NCBI GenBank assembly: GCA_016788425.1
Contig: JAEURQ010000004.1
Location: 496,001-560,000, forward strand
Direction: 5' to 3'
Origin: Chthonomonas sp.
GTDB lineage: Bacteria > Armatimonadota > Fimbriimonadia > Fimbriimonadales > Fimbriimonadaceae
Length of the DNA stretch: 64,000 bases
The position numbers and the translations under genes are program-made. Shown in pieces: positions 24,230 to 35,511 of the stretch (positions within the stretch are counted from its first letter, which is position 1; each line of letters begins with the position of its first letter). Under the pieces are notes generated by a model. It searched no databases. It was given only the letters and a program-made list of their open reading frames with translations, and was not told the DNA's origin.

Positions 24230-27200
24230 GTGAAGCTCAAGCGCGCCAAATTTTTTGGGTTCAAAACCTTTGCTGATCGGACCGAACTCGAGTTCGATTG
24301 CGACCTGATTGCGGTGGTCGGGCCGAACGGCTGCGGCAAGAGTAACATCGTCGACGCGATTATGTGGGGCCTGGGCGAACCCAACGCCCGCAACCTGCGC
24401 GCGAACACGAGCCAAGAAGTGATTTTCGCGGGCAGCAGCACCCGCAAGCCGCTGGGTTACGCCGAGGTCATTCTCGAGTTTGATAACCGCGACGGCAGCC
24501 TGAACATTGACGCGGAGACCGTGGAAATCGGCCGGCGATTGAGCCGCTCGGGCGATAGCGAGTACACGATAAACCGCAAGAATGTCCGGCAAAAGGATGT
24601 CCACGACCTGCTCGCCGACTCGGGCTTGGGCCGAACCGGCTACGCCATCGTCGGGCAAAAGGACATTGACGCCGCCCTCAGCGCGAGTGCCGTGGAGCGC
24701 CGTGCCTGGATCGACGAAGCCGCCGGTGTGCAACGCTATCGCCTGAAGCGGCATGAGTCGCTGCGTCGCCTCCAAGCGGCACAACAATCTCTGGACCGCG
24801 TGAACGACATTCTGCGCGAGATTGACACCCAGCGAGAGCCGCTCCGCGAGCAAGCCGAAGTCGCGATTCGCTATCGCGCGGCGGTGGCATCGTTACGCGA
24901 CCTCGAAGTCGGGTTGCTCGCCAAGGAATTTGTCGAGTCTCACACGCGGTTGCTCGAGCTTGACGCGCAAATGGATTCGCTCGCCGTGATCGCGGCGAAG
25001 GAGACCGAGCAATCAGCCGAGCTTCGTCAAAAGGGCAAGCTGCTGGCCGACACTTTGCACGACAACGAGACGCGAGGCGACGCTCTGCGCGAGTTGCAGC
25101 AGTCGCTCCTCACCGCGCAGGCCCGCCTGGAGGGCCAAGCCAAGCTGATTGAGCAACGGCTCGCCTCGCTGGATGAACTCGAAGCAAACCTCGACAGCGA
25201 GGTCGCCGACAAGGCCGATTCGATGCAGAGCCTGTTGGCCGACGTCGCGTCGTCCGGTTCTCAGGTTTCTGAGCTGGAAGCCGCGCTGCTGGCCGCCCAA
25301 GCCGAGGTCGCCGGGCTGGGCAATCTCGCCGAATTGCAAGGCGAGCTAGCCATTGCCGAGTCGCTGTTGGCTGGCGCACGCGCCGCCGAAACCGTAGTGA
25401 CCCAGTACGAGGTCCGCACCCGGCTGGACCAAGATCGCGACCACCAAATTCGCCGCGAAATCGCGGGCATCAACGCCTCGCTACCTGATCTCAACAAGGA
25501 AATCGAGCGCTGCGAAACCGATCTCGGCGAACTCAAGGCCGCCGAAAACGAGCGAGAACTCGGGCGTCGTGTCACCCAAGATTTGGTCCGCCAGCTTGAG
25601 CAAGGTCGCCGCAAAATCGAGGGCGATCAGCGCGAGGTCCTCGCCTCCATCGCCCGTGTGCAGGGCCTCAAGCAGGCTCTGGAGCACTCGATTGAGTCCA
25701 TGGAGGGCGTCGCCGCCGGGGCTCGCGCCGTGCTCGCCGCGGTCGAGAGTGGCCTCATCGAAGGCCAGTACGACTTGGTGGCGAACGTGGTTTCGACCGA
25801 TCCTGACTATGTGCTTGCGCTCGAAACCGCGCTCGGCGCGAGTGGTAGCGACCTCATCGTGCCGCACGATTCCCACGCCAAACGGGCGATCGAATTCCTG
25901 AAGGATCGTCGCATGGGCCGCGCGACTTTCCAGCCGGTGAACCTGATGCGGCCTGCTTTCGCGAGCCAAGAACTTCGCCGCGTGGCGCAGTCGCGAGGCG
26001 TCATCGGCATCGCCAGCGACCTCGTGGATTGCGCGCCGGAATTCCGCCCGGTCATTGATTCGCTTTTGGGTCGAATCCTGTTCTGCGAGACCCTCGATGA
26101 CGCGCTTGCGCTGGCCAAAACCGCCGGGTGGTCGCGGCTCGTAACGCTCGATGGGGAAGTGGTGTTTAGCTCCGGCGCGGTCACCGGCGGCACCGCAAAA
26201 TCTGGCGGCCCGGGCCTTGTCACCAAGCGGCAAGAACTCGCCGACACCGAGCTTGACTTGGCCGATTTGCAAGCCAAACTCGCCAAGGTCGAAGCCAAGA
26301 TCGCCGAGATCGACGCCGAGATCGGGCGGAGCGAGCAGGGTGTCGAAGCGCCGACCCACGACACGACCGAGCAGCGCGCCGAGATTGAGAACTGGCTAGT
26401 AAGTTTGCGCGCCGAGCGCGCCGAAGCCGAGCGCACCCTGCGTCGCCTCGAAGCCGAGCGCGAAGGCGCCGGCGTGGCGCTGGCCGACGCCGATCTGCTA
26501 CTGGCCGCCACGCGCCCTGAACACGAGCAGCGCTGCGACGAACTCAAGGTCCGCATCGCCGCCCTCGGCATCGAAGCCGAAGTTGCTCGCGAGCGATTGG
26601 TCGAGTGTCAAACCCGCCTCGATACGGCTCGCGATTGGGCTCAGGAAGCCGCTCGCCGCCTCGAACTCGCACAATCCAGCCACGGCACCCGCGACGAGCG
26701 TCGCCTGAAGATCGCCGAGCAACGCGCGGCCGCCACCCAGGAAGCCGGTCAAAACCAGAACGAGCAGCAGCGCAGCATCGAACGGCTCAGCGACATCGCC
26801 AGCCAACTCGCCAACCTCCAGGGCACGCGGGCCGAGATATTGCAGGAAAGTTTCCGCCTCACCGAGCTGGAAAAGGAGGCCCGAACCAGCGCCGACAAGG
26901 CGGAAACTGCCATCCGCGACGGGCAAGTGGACCGCGTGCGCCAGGAATCGCGCAAGGCGCAGGCCTACCAGCGATTGCTGGAAGAGCACGGCCTCGACGA
27001 GGAGGCGATCCACCTGGCCGCCGCCGAGACGGAGCTCCCGGACGACGCAAAGAGCGCGGTCAGCCGCCTGCGATCCGAGGTCCGCGCCATGGGCACGGTC
27101 AACGTTGGCGCGATCGAACTGTACGAGCAACTGACCGAGCGGTACACCACGCTCCACGCCCAGTACGATGACGTCGAGGCGAGCAAGCTGCAGATTCAGG

Positions 27201-27709
27201 AAGGCATTCGCGAACTCGACGGCCTCACCGGCGACCGATTTTTGGCCGCGTTCACCCAGGTGCAAGAGCACTTTGGGCACTTCTTCGCCCAGCTTTTTGT
27301 CGGTGGCGAAGCCGAGCTCATGCTCACCGATCCGCAGAATGTGCTCGAATCGGGCGTCGAAATCGAGGTCACCATCCCCGGCAAGCGCCGTCAGCGGCTT
27401 GAACTCCTCAGCGGCGGCGAAAGAGCGCTCTCGGCGTGCGCGTTCCTGTTCGCGCTGCTGCGGGTCAAGCCCTCGCCGCTGGTCATTCTCGACGAGGTTG
27501 ACGCGCCGCTCGACGGCCGCAACGTGGAGCGGTTCGTCAACGCGCTTGAGGAGTTCAAGGGCATCAGCCAGTTCGTGCTGATCACGCACAACCCGCTCAC
27601 CATCGAGGTCGCGCCGATGTGGTTCGGCGTCACGATGAAGGAGCCGGGCGTCACGACCGTGGTGCCGTTCCGCTCAGCCCCCGCATTGGGCCAGAAGAGC
27701 CTCGCCTAG
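24230..27709 (+). CDS. smc: Chromosome segregation protein SMC
   Basis: 1159 residues, the usual length. The ABC-type head has Walker [17 protein letters not shown] near residue 32 and the signature [19 protein letters not shown] with Walker [14 protein letters not shown] near the C-terminus. Between them are two long coiled coils and a central hinge (about 510-660, with the Gly-rich [13 protein letters not shown] at its end). It condenses and resolves replicated DNA with ScpAB, which are not in the window. The start is GTG 24230. It is convergent with clpB, the two stop codons sharing CTAG. Confidence 0.97.
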   Translation: MKLKRAKFFGFKTFADRTELEFDCDLIAVVGPNGCGKSNIVDAIMWGLGEPNARNLRANTSQEVIFAGSSTRKPLGYAEVILEFDNRDGSLNIDAETVEIGRRLSRSGDSEYTINRKNVRQKDVHDLLADSGLGRTGYAIVGQKDIDAALSASAVERRAWIDEAAGVQRYRLKRHESLRRLQAAQQSLDRVNDILREIDTQREPLREQAEVAIRYRAAVASLRDLEVGLLAKEFVESHTRLLELDAQMDSLAVIAAKETEQSAELRQKGKLLADTLHDNETRGDALRELQQSLLTAQARLEGQAKLIEQRLASLDELEANLDSEVADKADSMQSLLADVASSGSQVSELEAALLAAQAEVAGLGNLAELQGELAIAESLLAGARAAETVVTQYEVRTRLDQDRDHQIRREIAGINASLPDLNKEIERCETDLGELKAAENERELGRRVTQDLVRQLEQGRRKIEGDQREVLASIARVQGLKQALEHSIESMEGVAAGARAVLAAVESGLIEGQYDLVANVVSTDPDYVLALETALGASGSDLIVPHDSHAKRAIEFLKDRRMGRATFQPVNLMRPAFASQELRRVAQSRGVIGIASDLVDCAPEFRPVIDSLLGRILFCETLDDALALAKTAGWSRLVTLDGEVVFSSGAVTGGTAKSGGPGLVTKRQELADTELDLADLQAKLAKVEAKIAEIDAEIGRSEQGVEAPTHDTTEQRAEIENWLVSLRAERAEAERTLRRLEAEREGAGVALADADLLLAATRPEHEQRCDELKVRIAALGIEAEVARERLVECQTRLDTARDWAQEAARRLELAQSSHGTRDERRLKIAEQRAAATQEAGQNQNEQQRSIERLSDIASQLANLQGTRAEILQESFRLTELEKEARTSADKAETAIRDGQVDRVRQESRKAQAYQRLLEEHGLDEEAIHLAAAETELPDDAKSAVSRLRSEVRAMGTVNVGAIELYEQLTERYTTLHAQYDDVEASKLQIQEGIRELDGLTGDRFLAAFTQVQEHFGHFFAQLFVGGEAELMLTDPQNVLESGVEIEVTIPGKRRQRLELLSGGERALSACAFLFALLRVKPSPLVILDEVDAPLDGRNVERFVNALEEFKGISQFVLITHNPLTIEVAPMWFGVTMKEPGVTTVVPFRSAPALGQKSLA

Positions 27710-30324
27710 CTACTCGGCGCGGGCTCGCTGGCCTTCGGAGTGAAGCGCAGCGCGCCCTCGGCGAAGTCCACCTCCACCGCCTGACCCTCGCGAATATCCC
27801 CGCCGAGGATCGCCTTCGCCAGCGGATTCATGATCTCGCGCTGGATCGTGCGCTTCAACGGTCGCGCGCCGTACATCGGGTCGAAACCTGTGCTCGCCAG
27901 ATGCAAAAGGGCGGCGTCCGTGAGCGTCAGCGTGATCTTTTGCTCCGCCAAACGCTGGCTGAGGTGCTCCAACTGAATCCGCACAATTCCGCGCACCTGC
28001 TCCATGCCGAGCTGGCGGAACACGATCATGTCGTCCAAACGGTTGAGGAATTCCGGCCGGAAGTGGTGTCGGACCTCCTCCAAGATCTTGCCTTTCACCT
28101 CCTCGAAATTCGGTCCGTCGGTAAACGGATCGCCGTACAAATGGCTGCCGATGTTCGAAGTCAGAATCACGATGGTGTTCTTAAAGTCCACCGTACGACC
28201 TTGGCCGTCGGTCAAGCGACCGTCGTCCAGCATTTGCAGCAGTACGTTGAACACCTCCGGGTGCGCCTTTTCGACTTCGTCGAGCAGCACCACCGAATAC
28301 GGGCGGCGACGCACGGCCTCGGTCAACTGACCACCCGCCTCGTAACCCACGTACCCCGGAGGCGCCCCGATGAGGCGAGCGACCGCGTGGCGCTCTTGAT
28401 ATTCGCTCATGTCGATGCGAACCATCGCCTTCTCATCGTTCAAAAGGAACTCGGCAATGGCGCGCGCGGTCTCGGTTTTCCCGACGCCGGTTGGCCCGAG
28501 GAACAGGAACGAACCCACCGGCCGGTTCGGGTCGGCCATGCCGCTGCGACTCCGACGAATCGCGTCGCTGACCGCTTGCAGGGCCTCGTGTTGACCCACG
28601 ACGCGGCGCTCCAACTGGTCCTCCAGCGAGAGCAGTTTCGCCATTTCGCCTTGCATCAAGCGGCTCACCGGAATGCCGGTCCACTTGGCGATGACGTCGG
28701 CGATATCCTCCTGCGTGACCTCCTCGCGGAGCATGCTGCCGTTGCCCTGCACGGCCTCAATCGCTTGCTGCGCGGCTTCTAGCTCGGCGCGCAGGCGCGG
28801 AATCGTACCGTGCTGAAGCTCCGCCGCGCGACCCCAATCGGCGTCGCGCTCGGCGTTGGCGAGCTCGGTTTGCGTGGAGTCCAGTTCGGTCTTGAGCACG
28901 CGGATTTTTTCGATCTCGACCTTCTCGCGTTGCCACGTCGCGCGCAGCGCGCCGACTTGCTCGTTGAGCTCGGCCAGGCGTCGCTCGACCCCGGCCAAGC
29001 GCTCCTTGCTGGCACTATCTTCTTCCTTGCGCAAAGCCTCGCGATCGATTTCGAGTTGCCGAATCTGGCGCTCGACTTCGTCAATCTCGCTCGGCACGGA
29101 ATCAATCTCAATCTTCAGGCGGCTGGCGCTTTCGTCAATCAAGTCAATCGCCTTGTCGGGCAAAAATCGGTCGCTGATGTAGCGGTCGCTCAGCATCGCG
29201 GCGGCGATCAACGCGCCGTCGGTGATGCGGACACCGTGGTGAATCTCGTAGCGCGGCTTAAGGCCGCGCAGAATCGAGATCGTCTCCTCCACGGTCGGTT
29301 CGTCCACCAACACGGTCTGGAATCGGCGCTCCAGCGCGGCATCCTTTTCGATGTTGAGGCGGTACTCGTTGAGCGTGGTCGCGCCGACGCAGCGCAGCTC
29401 GCCGCGAGCGAGCATCGGCTTGAGCATGTTGGCGGCATCGAGCGAGCCCTCGGCTTTGCCCGCGCCGACCAGCGTGTGCATCTCGTCGATGAACAGGATG
29501 ATCTGATCTTCAGCCTTTTTAATCTCCTCAAGCACAGCTTTTAGGCGCTCCTCGAACTCGCCGCGATACTTCGCGCCCGCAATCAGAGCCCCCATGTCGA
29601 GGCTAATCACGCGCTTGTTGCGCAGACCCTCGGGCACGTCGCCCGCGACGATGCGCTGCGCGAGACCCTCGGCCACGGCGGTTTTCCCGACACCGGGTTC
29701 GCCAATGAGGACGGGGTTGTTTTTGGTGCGTCGCGACAGCACCTGAATGACGCGCCGAATCTCTTCGTCGCGCCCAATCACGGGGTCGAGTTTTCCTTCG
29801 CGGGCTCGCTCGGTCAGGTCGGTGCCGTACTTATCAAGGGCCTGAAATCGTTCTTCTGCGCTTGCATCGGTCACGCGCGATCCGCCGCGAATCTCCTCGA
29901 TGGATCGGCGCAACACGTCCTCGTTGAGGCTATTGCTCTTGAGGATGCGGCCCACCGCGCCGGTGTCTTGCAGCAGGGAAAGCAGCAAGTGCTCGCCGGT
30001 CACAAATTCATCGCCCATCTTGTCGGCGATCTCAAACGCGCGGTTGAACGCCTCTTGCAGGCGACCGCTCATGTTGGTGCCGTAGCTTGCGCTTTGGCCC
30101 TGCACCTTCGGGCGCTTGTCGAGTTCAGCGCGCAGGTCACTGAGCATGGCGCGCGAGGCGCCGCCCGCCTTGTCCACGAGGGCGCGGACGGTGCTGGGCT
30201 CAGCTTCGAGCATGGCGAGCAGCACGTGCTCGGGGTCGAGCGCCTGATGCTGAAACTCCACGGCCACTTGGACCGCGGCTTGAAGTGCTTCCTGAGTACG
30301 AACGGTAAGTTTATCGAAACGCAT
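27706..30324 (-). CDS. clpB: ATP-dependent disaggregase ClpB
   Basis: 872 residues. Hexameric AAA+ chaperone that rescues aggregated proteins with DnaK. Order: Clp N-domain repeats (1-145), NBD1 with [18 protein letters not shown] and [10 protein letters not shown]-like Walker B ([13 protein letters not shown]), the coiled-coil M-domain (about 400-530, which separates ClpB from ClpA/C), and NBD2 with [18 protein letters not shown] and [10 protein letters not shown]. The C-terminal sensor-2 [12 protein letters not shown] is present. I found no CIRCE element upstream. Confidence 0.97.
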   Translation of the reverse strand: MRFDKLTVRTQEALQAAVQVAVEFQHQALDPEHVLLAMLEAEPSTVRALVDKAGGASRAMLSDLRAELDKRPKVQGQSASYGTNMSGRLQEAFNRAFEIADKMGDEFVTGEHLLLSLLQDTGAVGRILKSNSLNEDVLRRSIEEIRGGSRVTDASAEERFQALDKYGTDLTERAREGKLDPVIGRDEEIRRVIQVLSRRTKNNPVLIGEPGVGKTAVAEGLAQRIVAGDVPEGLRNKRVISLDMGALIAGAKYRGEFEERLKAVLEEIKKAEDQIILFIDEMHTLVGAGKAEGSLDAANMLKPMLARGELRCVGATTLNEYRLNIEKDAALERRFQTVLVDEPTVEETISILRGLKPRYEIHHGVRITDGALIAAAMLSDRYISDRFLPDKAIDLIDESASRLKIEIDSVPSEIDEVERQIRQLEIDREALRKEEDSASKERLAGVERRLAELNEQVGALRATWQREKVEIEKIRVLKTELDSTQTELANAERDADWGRAAELQHGTIPRLRAELEAAQQAIEAVQGNGSMLREEVTQEDIADVIAKWTGIPVSRLMQGEMAKLLSLEDQLERRVVGQHEALQAVSDAIRRSRSGMADPNRPVGSFLFLGPTGVGKTETARAIAEFLLNDEKAMVRIDMSEYQERHAVARLIGAPPGYVGYEAGGQLTEAVRRRPYSVVLLDEVEKAHPEVFNVLLQMLDDGRLTDGQGRTVDFKNTIVILTSNIGSHLYGDPFTDGPNFEEVKGKILEEVRHHFRPEFLNRLDDMIVFRQLGMEQVRGIVRIQLEHLSQRLAEQKITLTLTDAALLHLASTGFDPMYGARPLKRTIQREIMNPLAKAILGGDIREGQAVEVDFAEGALRFTPKASEPAPSS

Positions 30325-30392
30325 TTGAGTCTATAACGCTAAAGTGAATAGCCTGTACTATTGTAACGTTCTTCAACCAGGTTGCGTTCCAA

Positions 30393-30424
30393 TAAAAATG
30401 GCCCCGGCACGAATGCCGGAGCCA
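30393..30424 (-). terminator. Intrinsic terminator after the dockerin-like gene
   Basis: On the minus strand an 11-base stem with one mismatch (TGGCTCCGGCA/TGCCGGGGCCA) closes on a TTCG loop and is followed by TTTTTATT. It ends the unit at 30447-32057 and separates it from the clpB leader. The remaining bases to 30325 presumably hold the clpB promoter; no strong match was found. Confidence 0.85.
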
Positions 30425-30446
30425 GATTTTGCCTCAACGAGAAGAC

Positions 30447-32057
30447 TTATTCTTCGCCGCTTGCATCGAAGTTCGAAGCAAGGATGGTGTAGTCCGCGAT
30501 GTCGATAAATCCATCGCCGTTGAAGTCGGCATCTGCGGGAGCAAAGCCCACCGTGTTGTCCACCGTCAGCCAATCCGGATCGCCCGATGTGCGATCGAAG
30601 AAGTAGGCCAGGACCGTGTAGTCGGCGATGTCCACCACGTCGGTGGTGTCAACGTTGCCGTTCAGCAGGTTGACGTTTCCGATGGAACCGCCCGACACGT
30701 TCACAATCTTGCGCGTCAGCGAGGTGTCGGCCTTGATGACCACCGTGTAGGGCGTTGCCGCCGTCGTTGTCAACGAGAAGTTGCCCGCGTTATCCGGCGA
30801 GAAACTCAGCGTTTCCAGCAGGGTGCCGCTGCCATCCTTGATCTTGGCCGTCATGACCTCACTGCTCAGGTTGCCCGCGTAGCCCGAAAGACTCACGACA
30901 CCCGAGAACGTGCTGCCGCCCGAGACTTCGTACATGCGAACTGCATTCTTGTTGTTGACGCCGTTTTCGCCGTACGCCACCAGCAGGTGAAGCTTGCCGC
31001 CGACCACTGCCGTGCGGAAACCAAGCACGTCGGTGGTGAAGCCGTTTTGGGCCACGCCGCTGATTGGCTCGGTGCCGTTGATTGAACCCACTTGGCTCCA
31101 AACGCCGGCCGACTCTTGGTAAACCTTGATTACGTAGTTCGCGCCATCGTTGTGGTCCGTCGCCAGAATCGTGGCGCCGCAGCCGCTTGCGGCGGGGATG
31201 TACCACACGTTTTGCATTTGCGTGTCCACATCGGCTAGGTCAACCAGCTTCACGTGGGCACCAAAGGCGCTCGCGCCGGTGCGCGGGGCGTACCACACGT
31301 CGTTCAGCGATCGCCAGAACAGGTTGCCGGCGGCATCAAAACAGATGTCGCGCCAGTTGCGCGCGCTCAGGAAGTTGTTGCTGTTGGTCGCGTTGCCCGC
31401 GTTGGCGCCGTTGCCATCCAGGAATCGGAAAAGCAAGCCGCGACCGTAGGCCGAAACGGCGAGGCGCGGAGTGGACGTGAAGGGGTCGAGCGCCAGACCG
31501 TTCATGCGGTTGGCGGTCGAGCCGTTGACTTCCGCCGGCGTCAGGTAGCCCGGAGTCGTGTCGGCGGGGTCGGCGGTAAAGCCGAGCTGGGCCCACAGAC
31601 CGTCGCGTTGATTGGTGGGGAAGTTCCAGCGGACAAACGCGCTGTTCTTCCAGTCCGGGGTGCCGGCCGGGTGAACTTCGCTGAGGCCGTAGCCAAAGAA
31701 GAGTTCGGCGTTGCCGCTTCCATCCACCATGTACTCGACCTTCGACTCGCGGCCGCCACCCGCGGCGACGAGACCGGCCACATCACCGGTGCTAAAGAGC
31801 TTGGCCACGCTCGGCGTTCCAAGCGGGTCGGAAATCGTAGCCACACCCGACTTGCCGGTACCGGCCGAGTTCTTCAGGCCGCTGACATAGAGGTTGGTGC
31901 CGTCGGTGGTGACGTCGCAAGCGAGGTCGCCGTAGTCGCTACCGGCGGTAATCGCGGTCGAAAGGTCAATGTTCTTGACCTGCTTAAAATTGGGGACTTG
32001 CGCAACGGCGCAGGCGCTCATTGTCGCAAGTGTGAGAAGAAATCCAGCACGTTTCAT
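30447..32057 (-). CDS. Secreted protein with C-terminal dockerin-like repeats
   Basis: 536 residues. A signal peptide (about 1-19, ending ACAVAQ) precedes a large extracellular domain that looks like a beta-propeller or surface-lectin type (repeated short Gly/Asp/Asn motifs, FDAAGNLFWRSLNDVWYAP, LATDHNDGANYVIKVY), then a carboxypeptidase-regulatory-like or Ig-like stretch, then two dockerin-I-like calcium loops. The second is canonical (DADFNGDGFIDIADYTILAS); the first is degenerate (DTTDVVDIADYTVLAY). No cohesin is present, so the repeats probably act in surface attachment or sorting. A 40-base leader with GGAAG precedes ATG 32057. Confidence 0.85.
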   Translation of the reverse strand: MKRAGFLLTLATMSACAVAQVPNFKQVKNIDLSTAITAGSDYGDLACDVTTDGTNLYVSGLKNSAGTGKSGVATISDPLGTPSVAKLFSTGDVAGLVAAGGGRESKVEYMVDGSGNAELFFGYGLSEVHPAGTPDWKNSAFVRWNFPTNQRDGLWAQLGFTADPADTTPGYLTPAEVNGSTANRMNGLALDPFTSTPRLAVSAYGRGLLFRFLDGNGANAGNATNSNNFLSARNWRDICFDAAGNLFWRSLNDVWYAPRTGASAFGAHVKLVDLADVDTQMQNVWYIPAASGCGATILATDHNDGANYVIKVYQESAGVWSQVGSINGTEPISGVAQNGFTTDVLGFRTAVVGGKLHLLVAYGENGVNNKNAVRMYEVSGGSTFSGVVSLSGYAGNLSSEVMTAKIKDGSGTLLETLSFSPDNAGNFSLTTTAATPYTVVIKADTSLTRKIVNVSGGSIGNVNLLNGNVDTTDVVDIADYTVLAYFFDRTSGDPDWLTVDNTVGFAPADADFNGDGFIDIADYTILASNFDASGEE

Positions 32058-32143
32058 AGGGCTTCCAGACCGACACCATCGGCAGTTCGGCGACGCTAGT
32101 TTACTCCGGGAAATGGCCGAAACCATCGCAGGATTGTTCGTAA

Positions 32144-32159
32144 CCCGCAATTCTGCGGG
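32144..32159 (-). other. Small hairpin after ispG, weak terminator candidate
   Basis: CCCGCA-ATTC-TGCGGG forms a 6-bp stem just beyond the ispG stop (32165). There is no T-run on the minus strand, so an intrinsic terminator is doubtful. The rest of the 107-base gap holds the promoter and leader of the dockerin-like gene: TAAACT is visible on the minus strand about 40 bases before its ATG. Confidence 0.35.
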
Positions 32160-32164
32160 CAAAC

Positions 32165-33442
32165 TTATCGCACAGTTAACGGGGTGACGGGTTGGCGGAC
32201 TTCGGTCGGGTCGCTCCATTTGCCGTCGCTCTTGAGCAACGCAATCAGTTCGCTCACGCCTTGCTCTTGCGGGATGTTGTTCTTGACCACCGATTTGCCG
32301 CGATACAGCGTGATCTTGCCGCCCGCCGCACCCACATAGCCATAGTCGGCGTCGGCCATTTCGCCCGGCCCGTTGACAATGCAGCCCATCACTGCGATGT
32401 CGAGCCCCACCAGATGTCGGGTGGCCTCGCGAACCTCGTGCAGCACGGTCGGAAGATTAAACTTGGTGCGCCCGCAACTGGGGCAGGCGATGTATTCGAC
32501 CTTGGTCTTGCGCAAGCCTAGCGATTGCAGGATGTCGTAGCACACCGGAATCTCGTGAATGGGGTCCTCGCTGAGACTTACCCGAATCGTGTCGCCGATA
32601 CCCTCCATCAGGAGCGTGGCGATACCGGCCGTGCTCTTGATCCGCGCGTACTCGCCGTCGCCGGCTTCGGTGACGCCGAGGTGCAGCGGATAGTGCATGC
32701 CCACTTCGTCCATGCGTTGCACCAGCAGGCGATTGGCGGCGACCATGATCGGCACGCGGCTGGCCTTGGCGCTGATGTTGAGGTTCGTGAATCCGTGCTT
32801 TTCGCAGAGGCGAAGGTATTCCAGCGCCGACTGCACCATGCCCTCGGGCGTATCGCCGTAGGTCACAAGCATGCGCTCGCTCAGCGAACCGTGATTGACG
32901 CCGACGCGCATCGCGCGGTTGTGCTTCTTGCAAGCCTCAATCACCGGCACAAAACTTTCTTCAACGGCGGCGACCTCCTCGTTCCACTCCTCATCCGAGT
33001 AAGCAAGCTCGGCCCGCAGCGACTCGACTGAATCGTTGGCTTCGCCGCGCAGGTCCTTGCCTTCGGCTCGCGACCCGTGCCGCTTGAACACAAACAGGCC
33101 GGGATTGACGCGGATTTCTTCGACGTACTTGGCGGCTTCCACGGCGATGGCCGTCCCCTGGTGGTGCACGTCGGCGGTCAGAGGCACGTCGTGGTACTGC
33201 TCGCGGACCTTGGCCTTGATGGCTTCCAGGCATTGCGCCTCGCCGAGGGTGGGCGTGGTCACCCGCACGATTTCGCAACCGACTTTGTGCAGCGCGATAA
33301 TCTGCTCGACGCAGGCTTCGACGTTGCGGGTTTCCTCGGTGATCATCGACTGCACAACCACCACATGGCCCGACCCCATGGTGATGTTGCCGATGGTGCA
33401 GGGTGTGGTCGAGCGACGAGAGATAGTCGGGGCGATGCTCAC
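32165..33442 (-). CDS. ispG: 4-hydroxy-3-methylbut-2-enyl diphosphate synthase
   Basis: 425-residue iron-sulfur enzyme of the MEP isoprenoid pathway converting MEcPP to HMBPP. Barrel motifs include [40 protein letters not shown] and [10 protein letters not shown]. The 4Fe-4S ligands are in IACPSCGRT and the later [19 protein letters not shown]. The first Cys-rich motif is the bacterial type, and the insertion around [20 protein letters not shown] is longer than in E. coli. The presence of IspG indicates MEP-route isoprenoids. Confidence 0.96.
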   Translation of the reverse strand: MSIAPTISRRSTTPCTIGNITMGSGHVVVVQSMITEETRNVEACVEQIIALHKVGCEIVRVTTPTLGEAQCLEAIKAKVREQYHDVPLTADVHHQGTAIAVEAAKYVEEIRVNPGLFVFKRHGSRAEGKDLRGEANDSVESLRAELAYSDEEWNEEVAAVEESFVPVIEACKKHNRAMRVGVNHGSLSERMLVTYGDTPEGMVQSALEYLRLCEKHGFTNLNISAKASRVPIMVAANRLLVQRMDEVGMHYPLHLGVTEAGDGEYARIKSTAGIATLLMEGIGDTIRVSLSEDPIHEIPVCYDILQSLGLRKTKVEYIACPSCGRTKFNLPTVLHEVREATRHLVGLDIAVMGCIVNGPGEMADADYGYVGAAGGKITLYRGKSVVKNNIPQEQGVSELIALLKSDGKWSDPTEVRQPVTPLTVR

Positions 33443-33555
33443 AAGTTAAGTTTACGAGAAACGAGCGTTAATTTTCTGACAAATTGCTGGGACTTAGGTC
33501 TTAATTTTGGGGCGGCAGTAGCCGACGAACCTACTAGAGATGTGGGGATAGGAAC

Positions 33556-33759
33556 ATGGAAAGCAAAGACGCTCGAAACACAGTCAAGAACCTGCCTTGG
33601 ATCGCGCTCGCCGGAGCCGCCGCGATTGCCGGATTTGTGATGGTTTACCGCCACCGCAACAGCGTGCCGCGATTGATTGATGACCTGGTGGACCTCGCCG
33701 AATCTTCGATGCACAAACTCGAAGACCAATGCGGCGAAAAGTGGACCGCCGCTAGCTAG
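33556..33759 (+). CDS. Small single-membrane-span protein
   Basis: 67 residues: a charged N-terminus (MESKDARNTVKN), one transmembrane helix (LPWIALAGAAAIAGFVMVY, about 13-31) and an amphipathic C-terminal tail with one Cys (LIDDLVDLAESSMHKLEDQC). A good Shine-Dalgarno (GGATAGGA) lies just before the ATG, and a -10-like TAGAGAT lies further upstream. It is convergent with the histidine kinase gene, overlapping its 3' end by 8 bases. Function unknown; a membrane or stress-associated small protein is possible. Confidence 0.75.
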   Translation: MESKDARNTVKNLPWIALAGAAAIAGFVMVYRHRNSVPRLIDDLVDLAESSMHKLEDQCGEKWTAAS

Positions 33760-35476
33760 ACTTGGGCACCGGGAGCAGGATAACAAACCTTGCTCCCGAA
33801 CCCAGTTCGCCCAGCTCGGCCACGGCCCCGCCGTGAGCCTCGACAATGCCCTTGACGATGCTGAGGCCCAGCCCCATGCCCTTGACCCGGGAACTGTGGA
33901 ACGGCTGAAAAATCATCTCCTTGCGATCTTCCTCCACGCCCGGCCCCTGGTCAATAATCTCAATTCCGTAGTATTCGCGTTGGCGCACCGCGCCGACCAG
34001 CTTTTTGATGTCGGCCCCGGCGATGAAGGTGCGCACGCTCAGCACGCCTTTCTCGAAAAAGCTCAAGCCGTTCTCGACGATTTCGCTGATCGCGCGGCGC
34101 ATCTTGCGGGCGTCCACCTCGACCACCGGCTCGGTTGACTCAAAGTCGTAGTTCAGCGTGATTTCGCTTCGGCGAGGGAACACCTCGTCCACCGCCTGCC
34201 GCACCAAGAAGTTGAGGTCGGCGCGCACGGTTGAGAGTTGCGTGGCCATCACGAAGTCGCGAAACTCCTGCAGAATCTCCTCCACGCGCTCGATGTTGGT
34301 CATCAGGCTCTGCTGAATCTTGCGCAGTTCGTCGCGATCCATCGGGTCGTCGTCGAGCAAAAAGCCGAGCTCGTTGCCGTCGCCTTTGAGGGCAAACACG
34401 CGGTTGCCGATCATGTGCGAGCTCTTCGCGCTGAGCTCGCCCCACGCGGCCATCCGCTCAATCTGGATCGCGCGCTGCACCGCGCGGATATTTTCTAGGC
34501 CGATCGCGGTTTGCTCGGCGATGCTGATGAGCAGCCGCTCGTCGTCCTCCGTAAACTTCGTGTCGCTGTAGGGGTTGTCGCCGACGCGCCGCACGACGCG
34601 GATGGCGCCGATGCTCTTGTTGCGATAGACAATCGGCACCGCAAGATACGCCGCGACCTGCTCGCTGGGAAACTCCAGCCACATGCCGCGCCACCGCTCA
34701 TCCTGTTGCGGCTGATCAATTCGTAGCGGAGTGCCGTTGGCACAAACCCACCCGGTCAGGCCCTCGTTCGCCCGGTAGCCGATGGTGCCGACCTTGTCCT
34801 TCAGCATCCCGTTGGAGCCGGTCAACACAAACGTGTCTTGCGTGGGGTCGAACAAAAAGATGCTGCACGACTGAAAGAGGAGCACCTCGTCGGCGATGCT
34901 GAGCACGTTGTGCAGGAGTTCTTCCTCCGTGGAGGCGCGGTCGAGGGCGCTCCCCACGAGTTCCAGCGCTTCCTCGCGGCGGGTCGATTCCTCGCGCTCG
35001 ATGACCACGCCCACCATGTCGGCGATGATCTCGGCGAAATGCAAATGCTCGGGCGTGTAGTGGTTCTCCTGGTCGGATTCCATGTTCAGCACCGCGCGAA
35101 TGCGGCCAAATCGATCGGGAATCGGCATCGCGACTTCGCTCTTGGAACTCGAAATGAGGTCGCGGTAGGCAGGGACCTTCTCCACGTTGCCCGTGACCAG
35201 GCGTTCGCGTTTGGCGGCAACGTAGGCGATGATGCCGGCGCCCTTTTCCGCGCTGATCTTGACTTGCCGAACATCGCGCGAGACGTCCTTCCAATCGATG
35301 CCGACTCCAATCGAGAGTTCCAGGCTGCCGAGGTCGTCGTTCATCCGCGCCACCATCACGTTGCGGCTGGCCGTGAGCTCGAGCGCGGCTTCGGCTAGTT
35401 GCAGCAAGGCCGCGCTAGGGTCGGTCTCGCGCAGGGGAATCCCGGTGATCTCGGCGATGGTGTCGAGGTTGAACAC
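33752..35476 (-). CDS. Soluble GAF-domain histidine kinase
   Basis: 574 residues, no membrane segments. Two GAF sensor domains (about 15-165 and 185-335; LLQLAEAALELTASRNVMVA, GYRANEGLTGWVCANGTPLR) precede a transmitter domain. The phospho-acceptor motif is ELSAKSSHMIGNRVFAL, where His is followed by Met rather than the usual Glu/Asp. The ATPase shows the N-box ISEIVENGLSFF, G1 EIIDQGPGVEED, F-box MIFQPFHSS and G2 KGMGLGLSIV. It starts with GTG 35476. No response regulator is nearby. GAF domains suggest sensing a small ligand or redox state. Confidence 0.88.
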   Translation of the reverse strand: MFNLDTIAEITGIPLRETDPSAALLQLAEAALELTASRNVMVARMNDDLGSLELSIGVGIDWKDVSRDVRQVKISAEKGAGIIAYVAAKRERLVTGNVEKVPAYRDLISSSKSEVAMPIPDRFGRIRAVLNMESDQENHYTPEHLHFAEIIADMVGVVIEREESTRREEALELVGSALDRASTEEELLHNVLSIADEVLLFQSCSIFLFDPTQDTFVLTGSNGMLKDKVGTIGYRANEGLTGWVCANGTPLRIDQPQQDERWRGMWLEFPSEQVAAYLAVPIVYRNKSIGAIRVVRRVGDNPYSDTKFTEDDERLLISIAEQTAIGLENIRAVQRAIQIERMAAWGELSAKSSHMIGNRVFALKGDGNELGFLLDDDPMDRDELRKIQQSLMTNIERVEEILQEFRDFVMATQLSTVRADLNFLVRQAVDEVFPRRSEITLNYDFESTEPVVEVDARKMRRAISEIVENGLSFFEKGVLSVRTFIAGADIKKLVGAVRQREYYGIEIIDQGPGVEEDRKEMIFQPFHSSRVKGMGLGLSIVKGIVEAHGGAVAELGELGSGARFVILLPVPKSS

Positions 35477-35482
35477 GCCATC

Positions 35483-35500
35483 AGTTTAACCGGAACCGGT
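35483..35500 (-). promoter_or_regulatory. -10-like TAAACT with adjacent inverted repeat before the kinase gene
   Basis: On the minus strand TAAACT at 35488-35483 is 6 bases before GTG 35476, the leaderless arrangement. Just beyond, at 35489-35500, ACCGG-AA-CCGGT is an inverted repeat with a 2-base spacer inside the 35-base divergent gap. It could bind a regulator of both genes, but a repeat this short could arise by chance. Confidence 0.45.
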
Positions 35501-35511
35501 AATCTCTCGGC

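Noticed and set aside
30325-30392. CIRCE or sigma-32-type control upstream of clpB
   Set aside because: No TTAGCACTC/GAGTGCTAA inverted repeat or heat-shock consensus could be found by eye; only a weak TATAGA 5 bases before the ATG.
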